Assembly (NCBI GenBank): GCA_024692685.1
Contig: JAILMJ010000044.1
Location: 1 to 64,000, forward strand
DNA: 64,000 nucleotides
Source: Clostridia bacterium
GTDB taxonomy: Bacteria; Bacillota; Clostridia; Oscillospirales; Acutalibacteraceae
Direction of reading: 5' to 3'
The position numbers and the translations under genes are program-made. Positions 6,306 to 14,695 of this stretch are shown piece after piece. Every line of letters begins with the position of its first letter. Within the stretch, counting starts at the first letter, position 1. The notes beneath the pieces are model-generated. The model made no database searches, had not been told where the DNA came from, and was given only the letters and a program-made list of their open reading frames with translations.

Positions 6306-7703
6306 ATGATTAATGTCAGAATAATCTGCGGTGACCGCGAATTAAATACAACCGTAATGCCGGGAACACGTCTCTCCGACCTTCCGGTATTCCGCTCACT
6401 GCCGGTGGATTTCTCCTGCGGCGGTTTGGGAAAGTGCGGCAAATGTACTGCATTAATCAACGGCAAAAGTCAGCGTATTTGTCAATACATTATTAACAGC
6501 GATACTTCCGTTGAACTGCCTGACGGAGGAATTATTTCGTTAACAAGCAAATCCGGAGATAACACAGAGGGCGGTGAATATGCACTCGCCCTCGATATCG
6601 GTACCACCACATTGGTTCTGGCCTTATTTTCAAAAAACAACAAAAGAATAATTGAGCAGATTATTGAAGAAAACCCGCAAAGAGTTTACGGTGCAGATGT
6701 TCTTTCCCGTATATCATACTGCACTGAAAACGGCACCGGGGAATTAAACAGAATACTGATTGAAAAAATAAACAGTATGATTAAAAGAATTCTTTCGGAT
6801 AACAGCATTAAGCGCGTCAAAGAAACCTTCATTGCGGGCAACACTACCATGCTTCACATCCTGCGCAGTCTTGATTGCTCATCCCTGGGTGTTTATCCGT
6901 TTAAACCGAAGTCGCTTGACGGCTTGGACACAGACGCATGTAATACAGGAATAGACGGAACTGACAGAACAATTATTCTTCCCTGTATATCCGCTTTTGC
7001 AGGCGCAGACCTCGTTGCGGATATATGCGCAACCGGTCTTCCTGACGGTGATGATTATTATTTGATTGCAGACCTCGGCACAAATGCCGAAACAGCGCTT
7101 TGCTCCCGCAGCAGAATACTGTGCACTTCCGCTGCCGCAGGTCCCTGCTTTGAAGGCGCTCACATCCTTTGCGGAATGGGCGCCAGAAACGGGGCAATCT
7201 GCTCATATTACCACGACGGAAGTTTTGATGTAATCGGGAAAACCCCGCCTGCGGGTATCTGCGGAACAGGTCTTATTGATATAATATGCGTCCTTCTGAA
7301 AAAAGGAATAATTGACAGAACGGGAGTTCTGAAAAACGGAGAATTCAGGATAACCGAAAACATAAAGCTTGTTCAGGAGGACGTGAGACAGTATCAACTT
7401 GCAAAAGCCGCCGTACGCTCGGCAATAGAGAGCCTTGTTTCCGTTGCGGGAATTGATTATTCACGAATAAAAAAGTTTTATGTTTCGGGGGGATTTGCCG
7501 GAAAGATAAATATTAATTCCTGCGCTGCGACAGGACTCATCCCGCGTGAACTTGTGAATGCATTTACTCCGCTCGGAGAAGGATGTATCACCGGGCTTAT
7601 GAATTCCGTAAAAGCCGGATTCTATGCAGAAAAATCCAAGTATATTGAACTGTCAACAAGAAATGATTTTTGCGATTCATTCACGAAAAACATAAATTTT
7701 TAA
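6306..7703 (+). CDS. RACo-like 2Fe-2S ferredoxin/ASKHA activator protein
   Basis: 465 residues. The N-terminus is a 2Fe-2S ferredoxin-like domain with ligands Cys38, Cys44, Cys47 and Cys59 (CGGLGKCGKC). From about residue 93 an ASKHA nucleotide-binding fold begins, with ALDIGTTTLVLAL as the phosphate-1 loop, AGNTTMLH, GADLVADI, and a C-terminal SGGFAGKI block. This matches the DUF4445 family of ATP-dependent reductive activators of corrinoid proteins (RACo, RamA-like), which transfer an electron to inactive Co(II). It is shorter than RACo (over 600 residues) because the linker region between the two domains is nearly absent. No corrinoid protein or methyltransferase is nearby, so the partner is unknown. 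Only a weak GGGA precedes the ATG. Confidence 0.85.
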   Translation: MINVRIICGDRELNTTVMPGTRLSDLPVFRSLPVDFSCGGLGKCGKCTALINGKSQRICQYIINSDTSVELPDGGIISLTSKSGDNTEGGEYALALDIGTTTLVLALFSKNNKRIIEQIIEENPQRVYGADVLSRISYCTENGTGELNRILIEKINSMIKRILSDNSIKRVKETFIAGNTTMLHILRSLDCSSLGVYPFKPKSLDGLDTDACNTGIDGTDRTIILPCISAFAGADLVADICATGLPDGDDYYLIADLGTNAETALCSRSRILCTSAAAGPCFEGAHILCGMGARNGAICSYYHDGSFDVIGKTPPAGICGTGLIDIICVLLKKGIIDRTGVLKNGEFRITENIKLVQEDVRQYQLAKAAVRSAIESLVSVAGIDYSRIKKFYVSGGFAGKININSCAATGLIPRELVNAFTPLGEGCITGLMNSVKAGFYAEKSKYIELSTRNDFCDSFTKNINF

Positions 7704-7764
7704 TAAAAACCCCTGAACCGGGTTAACAAGTCAGGTTACGTAAACACACCGGAGTATGCGTGAC

Positions 7765-7793
7765 TTGACTTTATTATTATTTTAATATATAAT
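7765..7793 (+). promoter_or_regulatory. greA promoter
   Basis: TTGACT (7765-7770), 17 bases of AT-rich spacer, TATAAT (7788-7793), 36 bases before the greA ATG. Confidence 0.8.
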
Positions 7794-7829
7794 GTCCTAA
7801 ACATTATCACTCTGAGAGGAGATACTCAA

Positions 7830-8300
7830 ATGGCAAGACAGATTACCAGGAAGGAATATGACAAACTTCAAAAAGAACTTGCGTATCTGAAAAAAGAAGG
7901 CAGAGATGAGATAAAAGAAAGGCTTCAGGAAGCCCGCGCTCACGGCGACCTTTCCGAAAATGCCGAGTATGATGAAGCAAGAAACGACCAGGCTAAGCTC
8001 GAGGAGAACATCGCGCAGCTCGAAAAAGAACTCGATTCCGTTGAAGTTATCAGTGATGAAGATTTCAAAAAGGGTGTTGTTCACATTGGCTCCCAGGTTG
8101 AGATAGATGACAATGGTTCAATCATAAAATGCCTTATCGGCAGTTCATCCGAGGATCCGGAATTGATTTCGGTCTCCGACGATTCACCTGTCGGCAAAGC
8201 CATTATGGGCAAAAAAGCCGGCCAGAAATTTGAGGTTGAGCTTCCCTCGGGTGAAAAGGTTACAATGAAAGTTCTTTCAACTAAATACAGTCATAACTGA
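7830..8300 (+). CDS. greA: transcription elongation factor GreA
   Basis: 156 residues. The N-terminal coiled coil (residues 10-75) carries the acidic tip DLSENAEYDEAR that reaches through the RNA polymerase secondary channel and stimulates transcript cleavage of backtracked complexes; the C-terminal FKBP-like domain ends VTMKVLSTKY. AGAGGAG lies 10 bases before the ATG. lysS follows after 70 bases; a long-loop inverted repeat AGAGCGGA/TCCGCTCT (8308-8315 with 8351-8358) sits between them and might attenuate readthrough, though it has no T-run. Confidence 0.96.
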   Translation: MARQITRKEYDKLQKELAYLKKEGRDEIKERLQEARAHGDLSENAEYDEARNDQAKLEENIAQLEKELDSVEVISDEDFKKGVVHIGSQVEIDDNGSIIKCLIGSSSEDPELISVSDDSPVGKAIMGKKAGQKFEVELPSGEKVTMKVLSTKYSHN

Positions 8301-8370
8301 GAAAGGAAGAGCGGATTTCGGAAGGATTATTGGATTTTTGCCGATTATATTCCGCTCTGTTTGAATTATT

Positions 8371-9876
8371 ATGTCAGAAGAAAACAAGAATGTTCCCAAT
8401 AACGCCGTAGAGGCGCAGGATGTCAACTCCCTGCGACAGGTAAGGGTGGATAAACTCACCGCTCTTCAGCAGGCAGGCAACGACCCGTTTAAAATCACGC
8501 TTGCCGATCAAAGCATCCACACAGATGAAATCAAAGAAAGATTTGACGAGCTTGAAAACAGCGATGTCAGCGTCTGCGGCAGAATGATGAGCCGCAGAAT
8601 CATGGGCAAGGCAAGCTTTATGAACCTGAGCGACAGAAACGGGCTCATCCAGGGCTATGTCAGCCGTGACGACCTCGGTGACGATAACTACGCCGCTTTC
8701 AAGAAAATGGATATCGGCGACATTATCGAAATGAAGGGCTTCGTCTTTAAAACAAGAACGGGAGAAATCAGCATTCACGCAAAATCCATAAGGCTGCTCT
8801 CAAAGTCCCTTCTTCCCCTGCCGGAAAAATTCCACGGACTCACCGATACCGACACAAGATACAGAAAGAGATATCTCGACCTCATAGTAAACCCCGAAGT
8901 TAAAGATACGTTCTACAAGCGCTCAAAGATAATCAAGGAAATCAGGAATTATCTTGACGGGCAGGGATTCATCGAGGTTGAAACTCCTATGCTTGTCCCA
9001 AATGCCGGCGGCGCTGCCGCGCGTCCGTTCGAAACCCATTTCAATGCGCTGAATGAAGATGTCAAACTCCGCATTTCCCTTGAGCTCTATCTTAAACGCC
9101 TTATTGTCGGCGGTATGGAGAGGGTTTATGAAATAGGCAGGGTTTTCAGAAACGAAGGCGTTGATACAAGGCACAACCCCGAGTTCACCCTTATGGAGCT
9201 TTATCAGGCCTATACCGATTATCACGGTATGATGGACCTTACGGAAAACCTTTACAGACACCTTGCCAAAACGGTATTAGGCACCTTAAAAATCACCTAT
9301 AACGGTATTGAGATGGACCTTGAAAAGCCGTTTGAACGCCTGACAATGGTAGAAGCTGTTAAAAAATACTCCGGCGTTGACTGGAATGAAATAAAGGACC
9401 TCGACGCAGCCCGCAAGGCTGCCGATGAACACCATATCGAATATGAACAGCGCCACGGCAAGGGCGATATTCTCAATCTTTTCTTTGAGGAATTTGTTGA
9501 GGAGCATCTTATTCAGCCCGTGTTCATCATGGACCACCCCATTGAAATCTCCCCCCTCACAAAGAAAAAGCCGGACAATCCGGAATATGTTGAGAGATTT
9601 GAGTTCTTCATGAACGGCTGGGAGATGGCAAACGCCTACTCCGAACTCAATGATCCGATAGATCAGAGAGAACGTTTCAAAGCACAGGAGCTCCTGCTTT
9701 CGCAGGGAGACGAGGAAGCGAACACCACTGATGAGGACTTCCTTACTGCGCTTGAATACGGTATGCCTCCTACAGGCGGCATAGGTTTCGGAATTGACAG
9801 AATGTGTATGCTTCTGACTGATTCCCAGGCCATCAGAGACGTGCTTCTCTTCCCGACGATGAAGAGCCTCGAATGA
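8371..9876 (+). CDS. lysS: lysyl-tRNA synthetase, class II
   Basis: 501 residues. An OB-fold anticodon-binding domain (residues 65-160) precedes the class II core: motif 1 around IEVETPML, motif 2 RVFRNEGVDTRHNPEFT near residue 257, and motif 3 GGIGFGIDRM near residue 469. It charges tRNA-Lys. No convincing ribosome site precedes the ATG, so translation may be weak or depend on greA transcription. The first GT gene of the surface-polymer island begins two bases after this stop, so the island is apparently fused to a housekeeping transcript. Confidence 0.97.
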   Translation: MSEENKNVPNNAVEAQDVNSLRQVRVDKLTALQQAGNDPFKITLADQSIHTDEIKERFDELENSDVSVCGRMMSRRIMGKASFMNLSDRNGLIQGYVSRDDLGDDNYAAFKKMDIGDIIEMKGFVFKTRTGEISIHAKSIRLLSKSLLPLPEKFHGLTDTDTRYRKRYLDLIVNPEVKDTFYKRSKIIKEIRNYLDGQGFIEVETPMLVPNAGGAAARPFETHFNALNEDVKLRISLELYLKRLIVGGMERVYEIGRVFRNEGVDTRHNPEFTLMELYQAYTDYHGMMDLTENLYRHLAKTVLGTLKITYNGIEMDLEKPFERLTMVEAVKKYSGVDWNEIKDLDAARKAADEHHIEYEQRHGKGDILNLFFEEFVEEHLIQPVFIMDHPIEISPLTKKKPDNPEYVERFEFFMNGWEMANAYSELNDPIDQRERFKAQELLLSQGDEEANTTDEDFLTALEYGMPPTGGIGFGIDRMCMLLTDSQAIRDVLLFPTMKSLE

Positions 9877-9877
9877 T

Positions 9878-10582
9878 ATGAAAGTATCGGTAGCTCTGGC
9901 TGCATATAACGGTGAAAAATACATAGGAGAACAACTCAGCTCCATTCTTTCTCAAATCGGGCAAAACGATGAAATAATAGTATCCGACGACAATCCGTCG
10001 GGCAATACGAAGGCCGCGATTGATTCCCTGGGCGACGGAAGAATCAAGTATTTTGAGGGACCCGCCCGCGGGGTTTGCGCAAACTTTGAATTTGCCCTGA
10101 GCAAATGCGGCGGAGATATCATCTTCCTGTGCGATCAGGACGATGTGTGGCTGCCGGACAAGGTCAAGGATGTTAAGGAAAAAATTAGCCTGGGCTATGA
10201 CCTCGTTTTGCACGATGCAAGCATTACGGATGAAAAGCTGAACATTGAAGCCCCTTCGTTTTTTGCCTTGCATAAATCAAACGCTTCACTTATCGGAAAC
10301 ATTATCAGGAATTCCTTTGTCGGCTGCTGTATGGCATTCACAAAGCAGGTTGCGCAAAGCGTTACTCCATTCCCCGGAGATTTGCCTATGCACGACTGGT
10401 GGATAGCTCTTGCGGCGATGAAAAAAGGCTTCCGGATTGCTCTGATAAACAAACCGCTGATTCTGTGGAGGCGTCATAGTGAAACCTTTACGGGCGGTAA
10501 AACCACACTTAAGCAGAAAATAACCTGGCGAATAAAAATAATCGGCTATCTTATTCCTTTGTGCCATGGAAAGGATCAGTGA
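9878..10582 (+). CDS. glycosyltransferase family 2, first gene of surface-polymer island
   Basis: 234 residues of GT-A fold: VSVALAAYNGEKYI nucleotide-binding strand, a DD pair in SDDNPSGN, and the metal-binding CDQDDVW near residue 90. The C-terminus holds MHDWW and LILWRRH motifs typical of rhamnosyltransferase-like GT2 enzymes that build surface polysaccharide. In relatives the first acidic motif is usually DDGS or DDCS, so DDNPS is unusual. It starts ATG one base after the lysS stop. Acceptor and donor cannot be read from sequence. Confidence 0.85.
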   Translation: MKVSVALAAYNGEKYIGEQLSSILSQIGQNDEIIVSDDNPSGNTKAAIDSLGDGRIKYFEGPARGVCANFEFALSKCGGDIIFLCDQDDVWLPDKVKDVKEKISLGYDLVLHDASITDEKLNIEAPSFFALHKSNASLIGNIIRNSFVGCCMAFTKQVAQSVTPFPGDLPMHDWWIALAAMKKGFRIALINKPLILWRRHSETFTGGKTTLKQKITWRIKIIGYLIPLCHGKDQ

Positions 10583-10585
10583 CAG

Positions 10586-11350
10586 ATGAATAAATCGGTA
10601 TCCGGTTGTATTGTCACATACAACAACATAAGGACCATCGGAAATGCCATAGGTACCCTTCTTGACAATACACCCAGCGACTTCCGACTCTTTGCGGTTG
10701 ACAACGGTTCAACAGACGGAACGGTGGAGTTTATCAGAGAACACTTCCCGGGTGTTACCCTGATTGAATCGAAAAAAAACATCGGCTTCGGCGCCGGACA
10801 TAACAGCATTATAGATAAACTTGATTCAGATTACCATGCTATTATTAATCCGGATATAATTCTGCGCGACGATGTTATCTCAAAAATGGTTGACTATATG
10901 GAGAAAAACAGAGACATAGGCATGCTCTCACCTGAGATCAGATTTCCCGACGGCAGGCCTCAGATTCTCGGAAAAAAGTTTCCCCTTCCCCAATATCTCA
11001 TCGCAAGCAGACTCAGAGGCAAAAAACCAGGCAGACTGCTCAGCGAATACGCTATGCTTGACTGCGACCTGACCGAACCGATGCCCATTCAGAATGCAAC
11101 GGGTTGCTTTATGTTTATACGTACTGAACTGTTCAGGCAGATCGGCGGATTTGACGAGAGATACTTTATGTATTTTGAGGACGTTGACCTCACAAAAAAG
11201 GTTAACCGGGTCAGCAAAGTCATCTATTATCCCGGGGCAACCGTTTATCACGAATGGGGCAGAGAATCCAAGAAAAATATGAAGCTTAAACTCGTTCAAT
11301 TGCAATCGATGATTAAATTTTATTCCAAATGGGGCATCAAAGACAAATGA
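10586..11350 (+). CDS. glycosyltransferase family 2 (WbbL/rhamnosyltransferase-like)
   Basis: 254 residues. IVTYNN strand, VDNGSTDGT, NIGFGAGHN, the NPDI metal motif near residue 89, and FDERYFMYFEDVDL near residue 191, the set seen in WbbL-type transferases that often add L-rhamnose to a lipid-linked acceptor. It follows the previous GT by three bases. Its place ahead of an ABC-2 exporter suggests it makes the linkage unit or early repeat of the exported polymer. Confidence 0.85.
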   Translation: MNKSVSGCIVTYNNIRTIGNAIGTLLDNTPSDFRLFAVDNGSTDGTVEFIREHFPGVTLIESKKNIGFGAGHNSIIDKLDSDYHAIINPDIILRDDVISKMVDYMEKNRDIGMLSPEIRFPDGRPQILGKKFPLPQYLIASRLRGKKPGRLLSEYAMLDCDLTEPMPIQNATGCFMFIRTELFRQIGGFDERYFMYFEDVDLTKKVNRVSKVIYYPGATVYHEWGRESKKNMKLKLVQLQSMIKFYSKWGIKDK

Positions 11351-11368
11351 TGCCGTTAGGACGGATTT

Positions 11369-12181
11369 ATGATTAAGTACATCAGAAACTTTCATAAGTA
11401 CCGCAATCTTCTGTATGAAATAGTGAGGAAAAACATTAAGCTTCAATACAGGGATTCGGTTCTGGGTATTTTCTGGACTTTTTTGCAGCCGTTGATGACC
11501 ACCATTGTTCTTGTCTTCATCTTCGGCAATGTTTTCGGAAAATCAAACACAGGAGTTGTCAATTACCCGATTTACCTGCTCTGCGGCAGACTGCTCTATG
11601 AATTTTACTCACAGTCCACCAAAAGGGCGATGCGTTCCATCAGAAACAGCGCTTCAGTCATAAAGAAAGTTTATGTTCCGAAGTATGTATACCCCCTTGC
11701 GAACACCATATCAAACTTCGTGACATTTCTGATTTCCCTGACTGTACTGGTCTGTTTCATAATCTTTTTCTTTGTTACGGGCAAAAACCCGCCACACATA
11801 ACCGGTTATATTTTCCTCGCTCCCATTCCGGTGTTTATACTGTTCCTGCTGAGCATAGGAATCGGCTTAATCCTATGCACCCTTGACGTATTTTTTAAAG
11901 ATGTTGACTACCTGTACGAAGTCTTTTGCCTGCTCCTGTTTTATATGACTCCGATAGTATACAGAATGGATTCCCTTCACATTACAAACAAGGTGTTTTT
12001 CCTGATACTGAAGGCAAATCCGCTTTATTCAATTACCGAAATGTTCCGCTGCTGCGTGCTTTACGGGAGAATGATAGACATAAACCATCTTCTGTATTCC
12101 CTCGGTTTCTCTCTTCTGACAATTATCATAGGGCTTGCGGTATTTTACAGAAAACAGGATAAGTTTATTCTTCACATCTGA
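11369..12181 (+). CDS. tagG: ABC-2 polysaccharide/teichoic acid exporter permease
   Basis: 270 residues with six predicted membrane helices and the signature amphipathic start LQYRDSVLGIFWTFLQP seen in Wzm/TagG/RfbA permeases. It forms the channel for lipid-linked polymer export across the cytoplasmic membrane with the ATPase encoded next. The neighbouring CDP-ribitol genes favour a TagG/TarG-like role over an O-antigen-like one; the symbol is assigned on that context. Confidence 0.85.
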   Translation: MIKYIRNFHKYRNLLYEIVRKNIKLQYRDSVLGIFWTFLQPLMTTIVLVFIFGNVFGKSNTGVVNYPIYLLCGRLLYEFYSQSTKRAMRSIRNSASVIKKVYVPKYVYPLANTISNFVTFLISLTVLVCFIIFFFVTGKNPPHITGYIFLAPIPVFILFLLSIGIGLILCTLDVFFKDVDYLYEVFCLLLFYMTPIVYRMDSLHITNKVFFLILKANPLYSITEMFRCCVLYGRMIDINHLLYSLGFSLLTIIIGLAVFYRKQDKFILHI

Positions 12182-12212
12182 TTGATACCGCCTAAAGGAA
12201 GGATATATCTTT

Positions 12213-12956
12213 ATGGGTAAACCTGCCATTGTTGTCGAAAACATGAGCATGATGTTCAACCTGAACAAGGAAAAAGTAGACAACCTTAAAGAATATTTCA
12301 TAAAATTTGTCACCAACAAACTCCATTTCACGGAGTTCTGGGCTTTGCAGGATATCAACCTGACCGTTGAAAAGGGTGACAGAGTAGGTATTCTCGGGCT
12401 TAACGGTGCGGGAAAATCAACCCTGCTCAAAGTTATTGCCGGAGTTCTTAAACCGACAAAGGGCACGGTAAAAGTCACCGGTGTAATCGCCCCGATGATT
12501 GAACTCGGTGCAGGCTTTGACCTGAACTACTCCGGAAAAGAGAATATCTATCTCTACGGTGCAACAATGGGATATTCGAGAAAATTCATAGATAAAAAAT
12601 TTGATGAAATCGTTGAGTTTTCAGAACTTAAAGAATTTATAAATGTTCCCGTCAAGAATTATTCATCCGGTATGCGCGCCAGGCTCGGCTTCGCAATTGC
12701 AAGTGCGGTTGAGCCTGAAATACTCATTCTCGATGAAGTTCTTTCGGTCGGTGACGCCAAATTCCGTAAAAAGAGCGAAAACAAAATAATGTCTATGTTT
12801 GACAAGGGCGTAACCGTTCTTTTTGTATCGCATTCCGTTGAACAGGTTCTGAGTATATGCAACAAAGCCATCATTCTCGACCACGGCAAAATCATTGCCC
12901 AAGGCGATGCAGAGACAATATGCGAACAATATAACGAAATGGTAAAGGGGAAATAA
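12213..12956 (+). CDS. tagH: ABC exporter ATPase (TagH/Wzt-like)
   Basis: 247 residues: Walker A GLNGAGKST, signature YSSGMRARLGFA, Walker B ILILDEV, H-loop SHS. The N-terminal MMFNLNKEKVDNLKEYF extension ahead of the core is typical of teichoic acid and O-antigen exporters. It stops after the nucleotide-binding domain and lacks the C-terminal carbohydrate-binding domain of long Wzt or the SH3 part of B. subtilis TagH. AAAGGAAGGA lies upstream; the next gene starts four bases after its stop. Confidence 0.88.
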   Translation: MGKPAIVVENMSMMFNLNKEKVDNLKEYFIKFVTNKLHFTEFWALQDINLTVEKGDRVGILGLNGAGKSTLLKVIAGVLKPTKGTVKVTGVIAPMIELGAGFDLNYSGKENIYLYGATMGYSRKFIDKKFDEIVEFSELKEFINVPVKNYSSGMRARLGFAIASAVEPEILILDEVLSVGDAKFRKKSENKIMSMFDKGVTVLFVSHSVEQVLSICNKAIILDHGKIIAQGDAETICEQYNEMVKGK

Positions 12957-12959
12957 TAT

Positions 12960-13676
12960 ATGGTATTTGCTGCTGTTCTTGCCGGCGGTAAAGGAGTCCG
13001 TATGGGCAACACCGACACACCGAAACAGTATTTTGAGCTCGGCGGAAAACCGGTTATAATTCATACAGTTGAAAAGTTTTTTCTGAATGACAGAATAGAT
13101 GAGATAATTGTGCTTTGCCCGAAGCAGTGGGTTGCTCACACAAAGGATCTCATTGACAAATACATTCCCGACGGGAAAAAAGTTTCAGTAATTGAAGGAG
13201 GCGTTTCAAGAAACGGCACTCTTGAAAACGCCATCGAATTCATAGAGAACAACTTTGAAACAGACGAAGATACGGTAATTGTTACTCACGATGCAGTACG
13301 CCCCTTCCTGACTCACAGGATAATAGTCGAAAATGTGGATGCCGCTCTCAAATACGGAGCAGCCGATACCGTCATTCCCGCTACCGACACTATCGTTGAA
13401 AGCGCGGACGGCAGTATTATCTCTTCGATTCCCGAAAGAAAACTTATGTATCAGGGTCAGACTCCGCAGTCTTTCCGCCTGAAAGAACTTGAAAAAACTC
13501 TTGCCTCTCTCACAGAAGAAGAAAAGGGAGTTCTCACCGATGCATGCAAAATTTTCACCATTAAAAATAAGCCGGTCTATATGGTTGACGGCGAAGTCTT
13601 TAATATCAAAATAACTTATCCGTACGATCTCAAGGTCGCAGAGACTCTTCTGAAAGGTAAAGATACAGATGCTTAA
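12960..13676 (+). CDS. tarI: ribitol-5-phosphate cytidylyltransferase (TarI/IspD family)
   Basis: 238 residues with the CTP-binding loop AVLAGGKGVRMG, PKQYFELGGKPV, the THDAVRPF motif near residue 110, and the C-terminal DLKVAE block. The fold is shared with IspD of isoprenoid synthesis. The eight-base overlap with a TarJ homologue argues strongly for the ribitol activity: CTP plus D-ribitol-5-P to CDP-ribitol. IspD remains the alternative; a separate ispD linked to ispF elsewhere would settle it. Confidence 0.85.
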   Translation: MVFAAVLAGGKGVRMGNTDTPKQYFELGGKPVIIHTVEKFFLNDRIDEIIVLCPKQWVAHTKDLIDKYIPDGKKVSVIEGGVSRNGTLENAIEFIENNFETDEDTVIVTHDAVRPFLTHRIIVENVDAALKYGAADTVIPATDTIVESADGSIISSIPERKLMYQGQTPQSFRLKELEKTLASLTEEEKGVLTDACKIFTIKNKPVYMVDGEVFNIKITYPYDLKVAETLLKGKDTDA

Positions 13677-14691
13677 TCAGGTTTACAGACTGGTCAAACC
13701 GGGTATTATCGATGTAGCCTGTACAGTGCCGGACATAAAAAGAAGCACCATCCTCAGGCCTCTGTATATGTCAATCTGCAAGGCGGATCAGAGATATTAC
13801 CTTGGCAACAGAAGCAAAGAGGCGCTTGAAGCAAAACTGCCTATGGCACTCATCCACGAGTGCGTTGCAAAAGTTATATTTGACCCCACCGGCAAATTCG
13901 ACAAAGGCGAAATAGTTGTACCCGTGCCCAACACACCGACTCAGGATGACGATGTCATAGCTGAGAATTACAGGCGTACAAGTCATTTCTGCTCCAGCGG
14001 ATATGACGGCTTTTTAAGAGACTATATTGATATTGACAGCGGCAGGCTTGTTCGTGTGCCTCAGTCGCTCAATCTGAAAATCGCTTCATTTACAGAACTG
14101 ATCAGCGTTGCCGTTCATGCAATAACAAGATTTGCCAGGTTTTCACATGCAAGAAAAGATGCTGTCGGTATCTGGGGAGACGGAAACGTTGGCTTCATAA
14201 CGGCGCTGATGTTCAAAGCCATGTACCCGGACACTAAGCTCTATATATTCGGCACAGTTTATGAAAAGCTCGGTTATTTCACATTTGCAGACGGGACTTT
14301 CCATGTCGACAGGATTCCCGCGGATCTCTGCATTGACCACGCTTTTGAATGCGTAGGCGGAGAGGCGTCAAGATTTGCTATTGCGCAAATAATAGACCAT
14401 ATAAACCCCGAGGGTTGCATAGGTCTTATGGGCGTCAGCGAGAATTTCATAGGTATCAACACCAGAATGGTACTCGAAAAAGGGCTTTGTGTTTTCGGCT
14501 CAAGCCGAAGCGGAGTTGCCGATTTCGAGAAAACCCTGAAAATTCTCGGCACCAATCCGAAAATACCCGCTTACCTTGAAAACCTGGTGGGCGAGGTTAT
14601 TGACATTCGAACCATCGAAGACATACACAGGGCATTTTCTTCCGACATAAGCCGTAACTTCGGAAAAACAGTATTGAAGTGGGAGAAATAA
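13669..14691 (+). CDS. tarJ: ribulose-5-phosphate reductase (TarJ)
   Basis: 340 residues of the zinc-type alcohol dehydrogenase superfamily. It begins with VYRLVKPGIIDV, has the N-terminal catalytic region with IHECVAKV, and a Rossmann GDGNVGF near residue 168, the TarJ arrangement. It reduces D-ribulose-5-P to D-ribitol-5-P for the cytidylyltransferase encoded by the overlapping upstream gene. Length is as expected. The pair commits pentose phosphate to a poly(ribitol phosphate) or ribitol-P-decorated surface polymer. Confidence 0.88.
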   Translation: MLNQVYRLVKPGIIDVACTVPDIKRSTILRPLYMSICKADQRYYLGNRSKEALEAKLPMALIHECVAKVIFDPTGKFDKGEIVVPVPNTPTQDDDVIAENYRRTSHFCSSGYDGFLRDYIDIDSGRLVRVPQSLNLKIASFTELISVAVHAITRFARFSHARKDAVGIWGDGNVGFITALMFKAMYPDTKLYIFGTVYEKLGYFTFADGTFHVDRIPADLCIDHAFECVGGEASRFAIAQIIDHINPEGCIGLMGVSENFIGINTRMVLEKGLCVFGSSRSGVADFEKTLKILGTNPKIPAYLENLVGEVIDIRTIEDIHRAFSSDISRNFGKTVLKWEK

Positions 14692-14695
14692 TCAG

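Noticed and set aside
8301-8370. intrinsic terminator between greA and lysS
   Set aside because: The 8-bp inverted repeat has a 35-base loop and no T-run.
9286-9945. 219-codon minus-strand frame
   Set aside because: Antisense shadow of lysS class II motifs; no promoter or family match.
12960-13676. IspD of the MEP pathway
   Set aside because: The fold alone fits, but the overlap with tarJ and the neighbouring polyol phosphotransferase favour TarI; kept as an alternative only.
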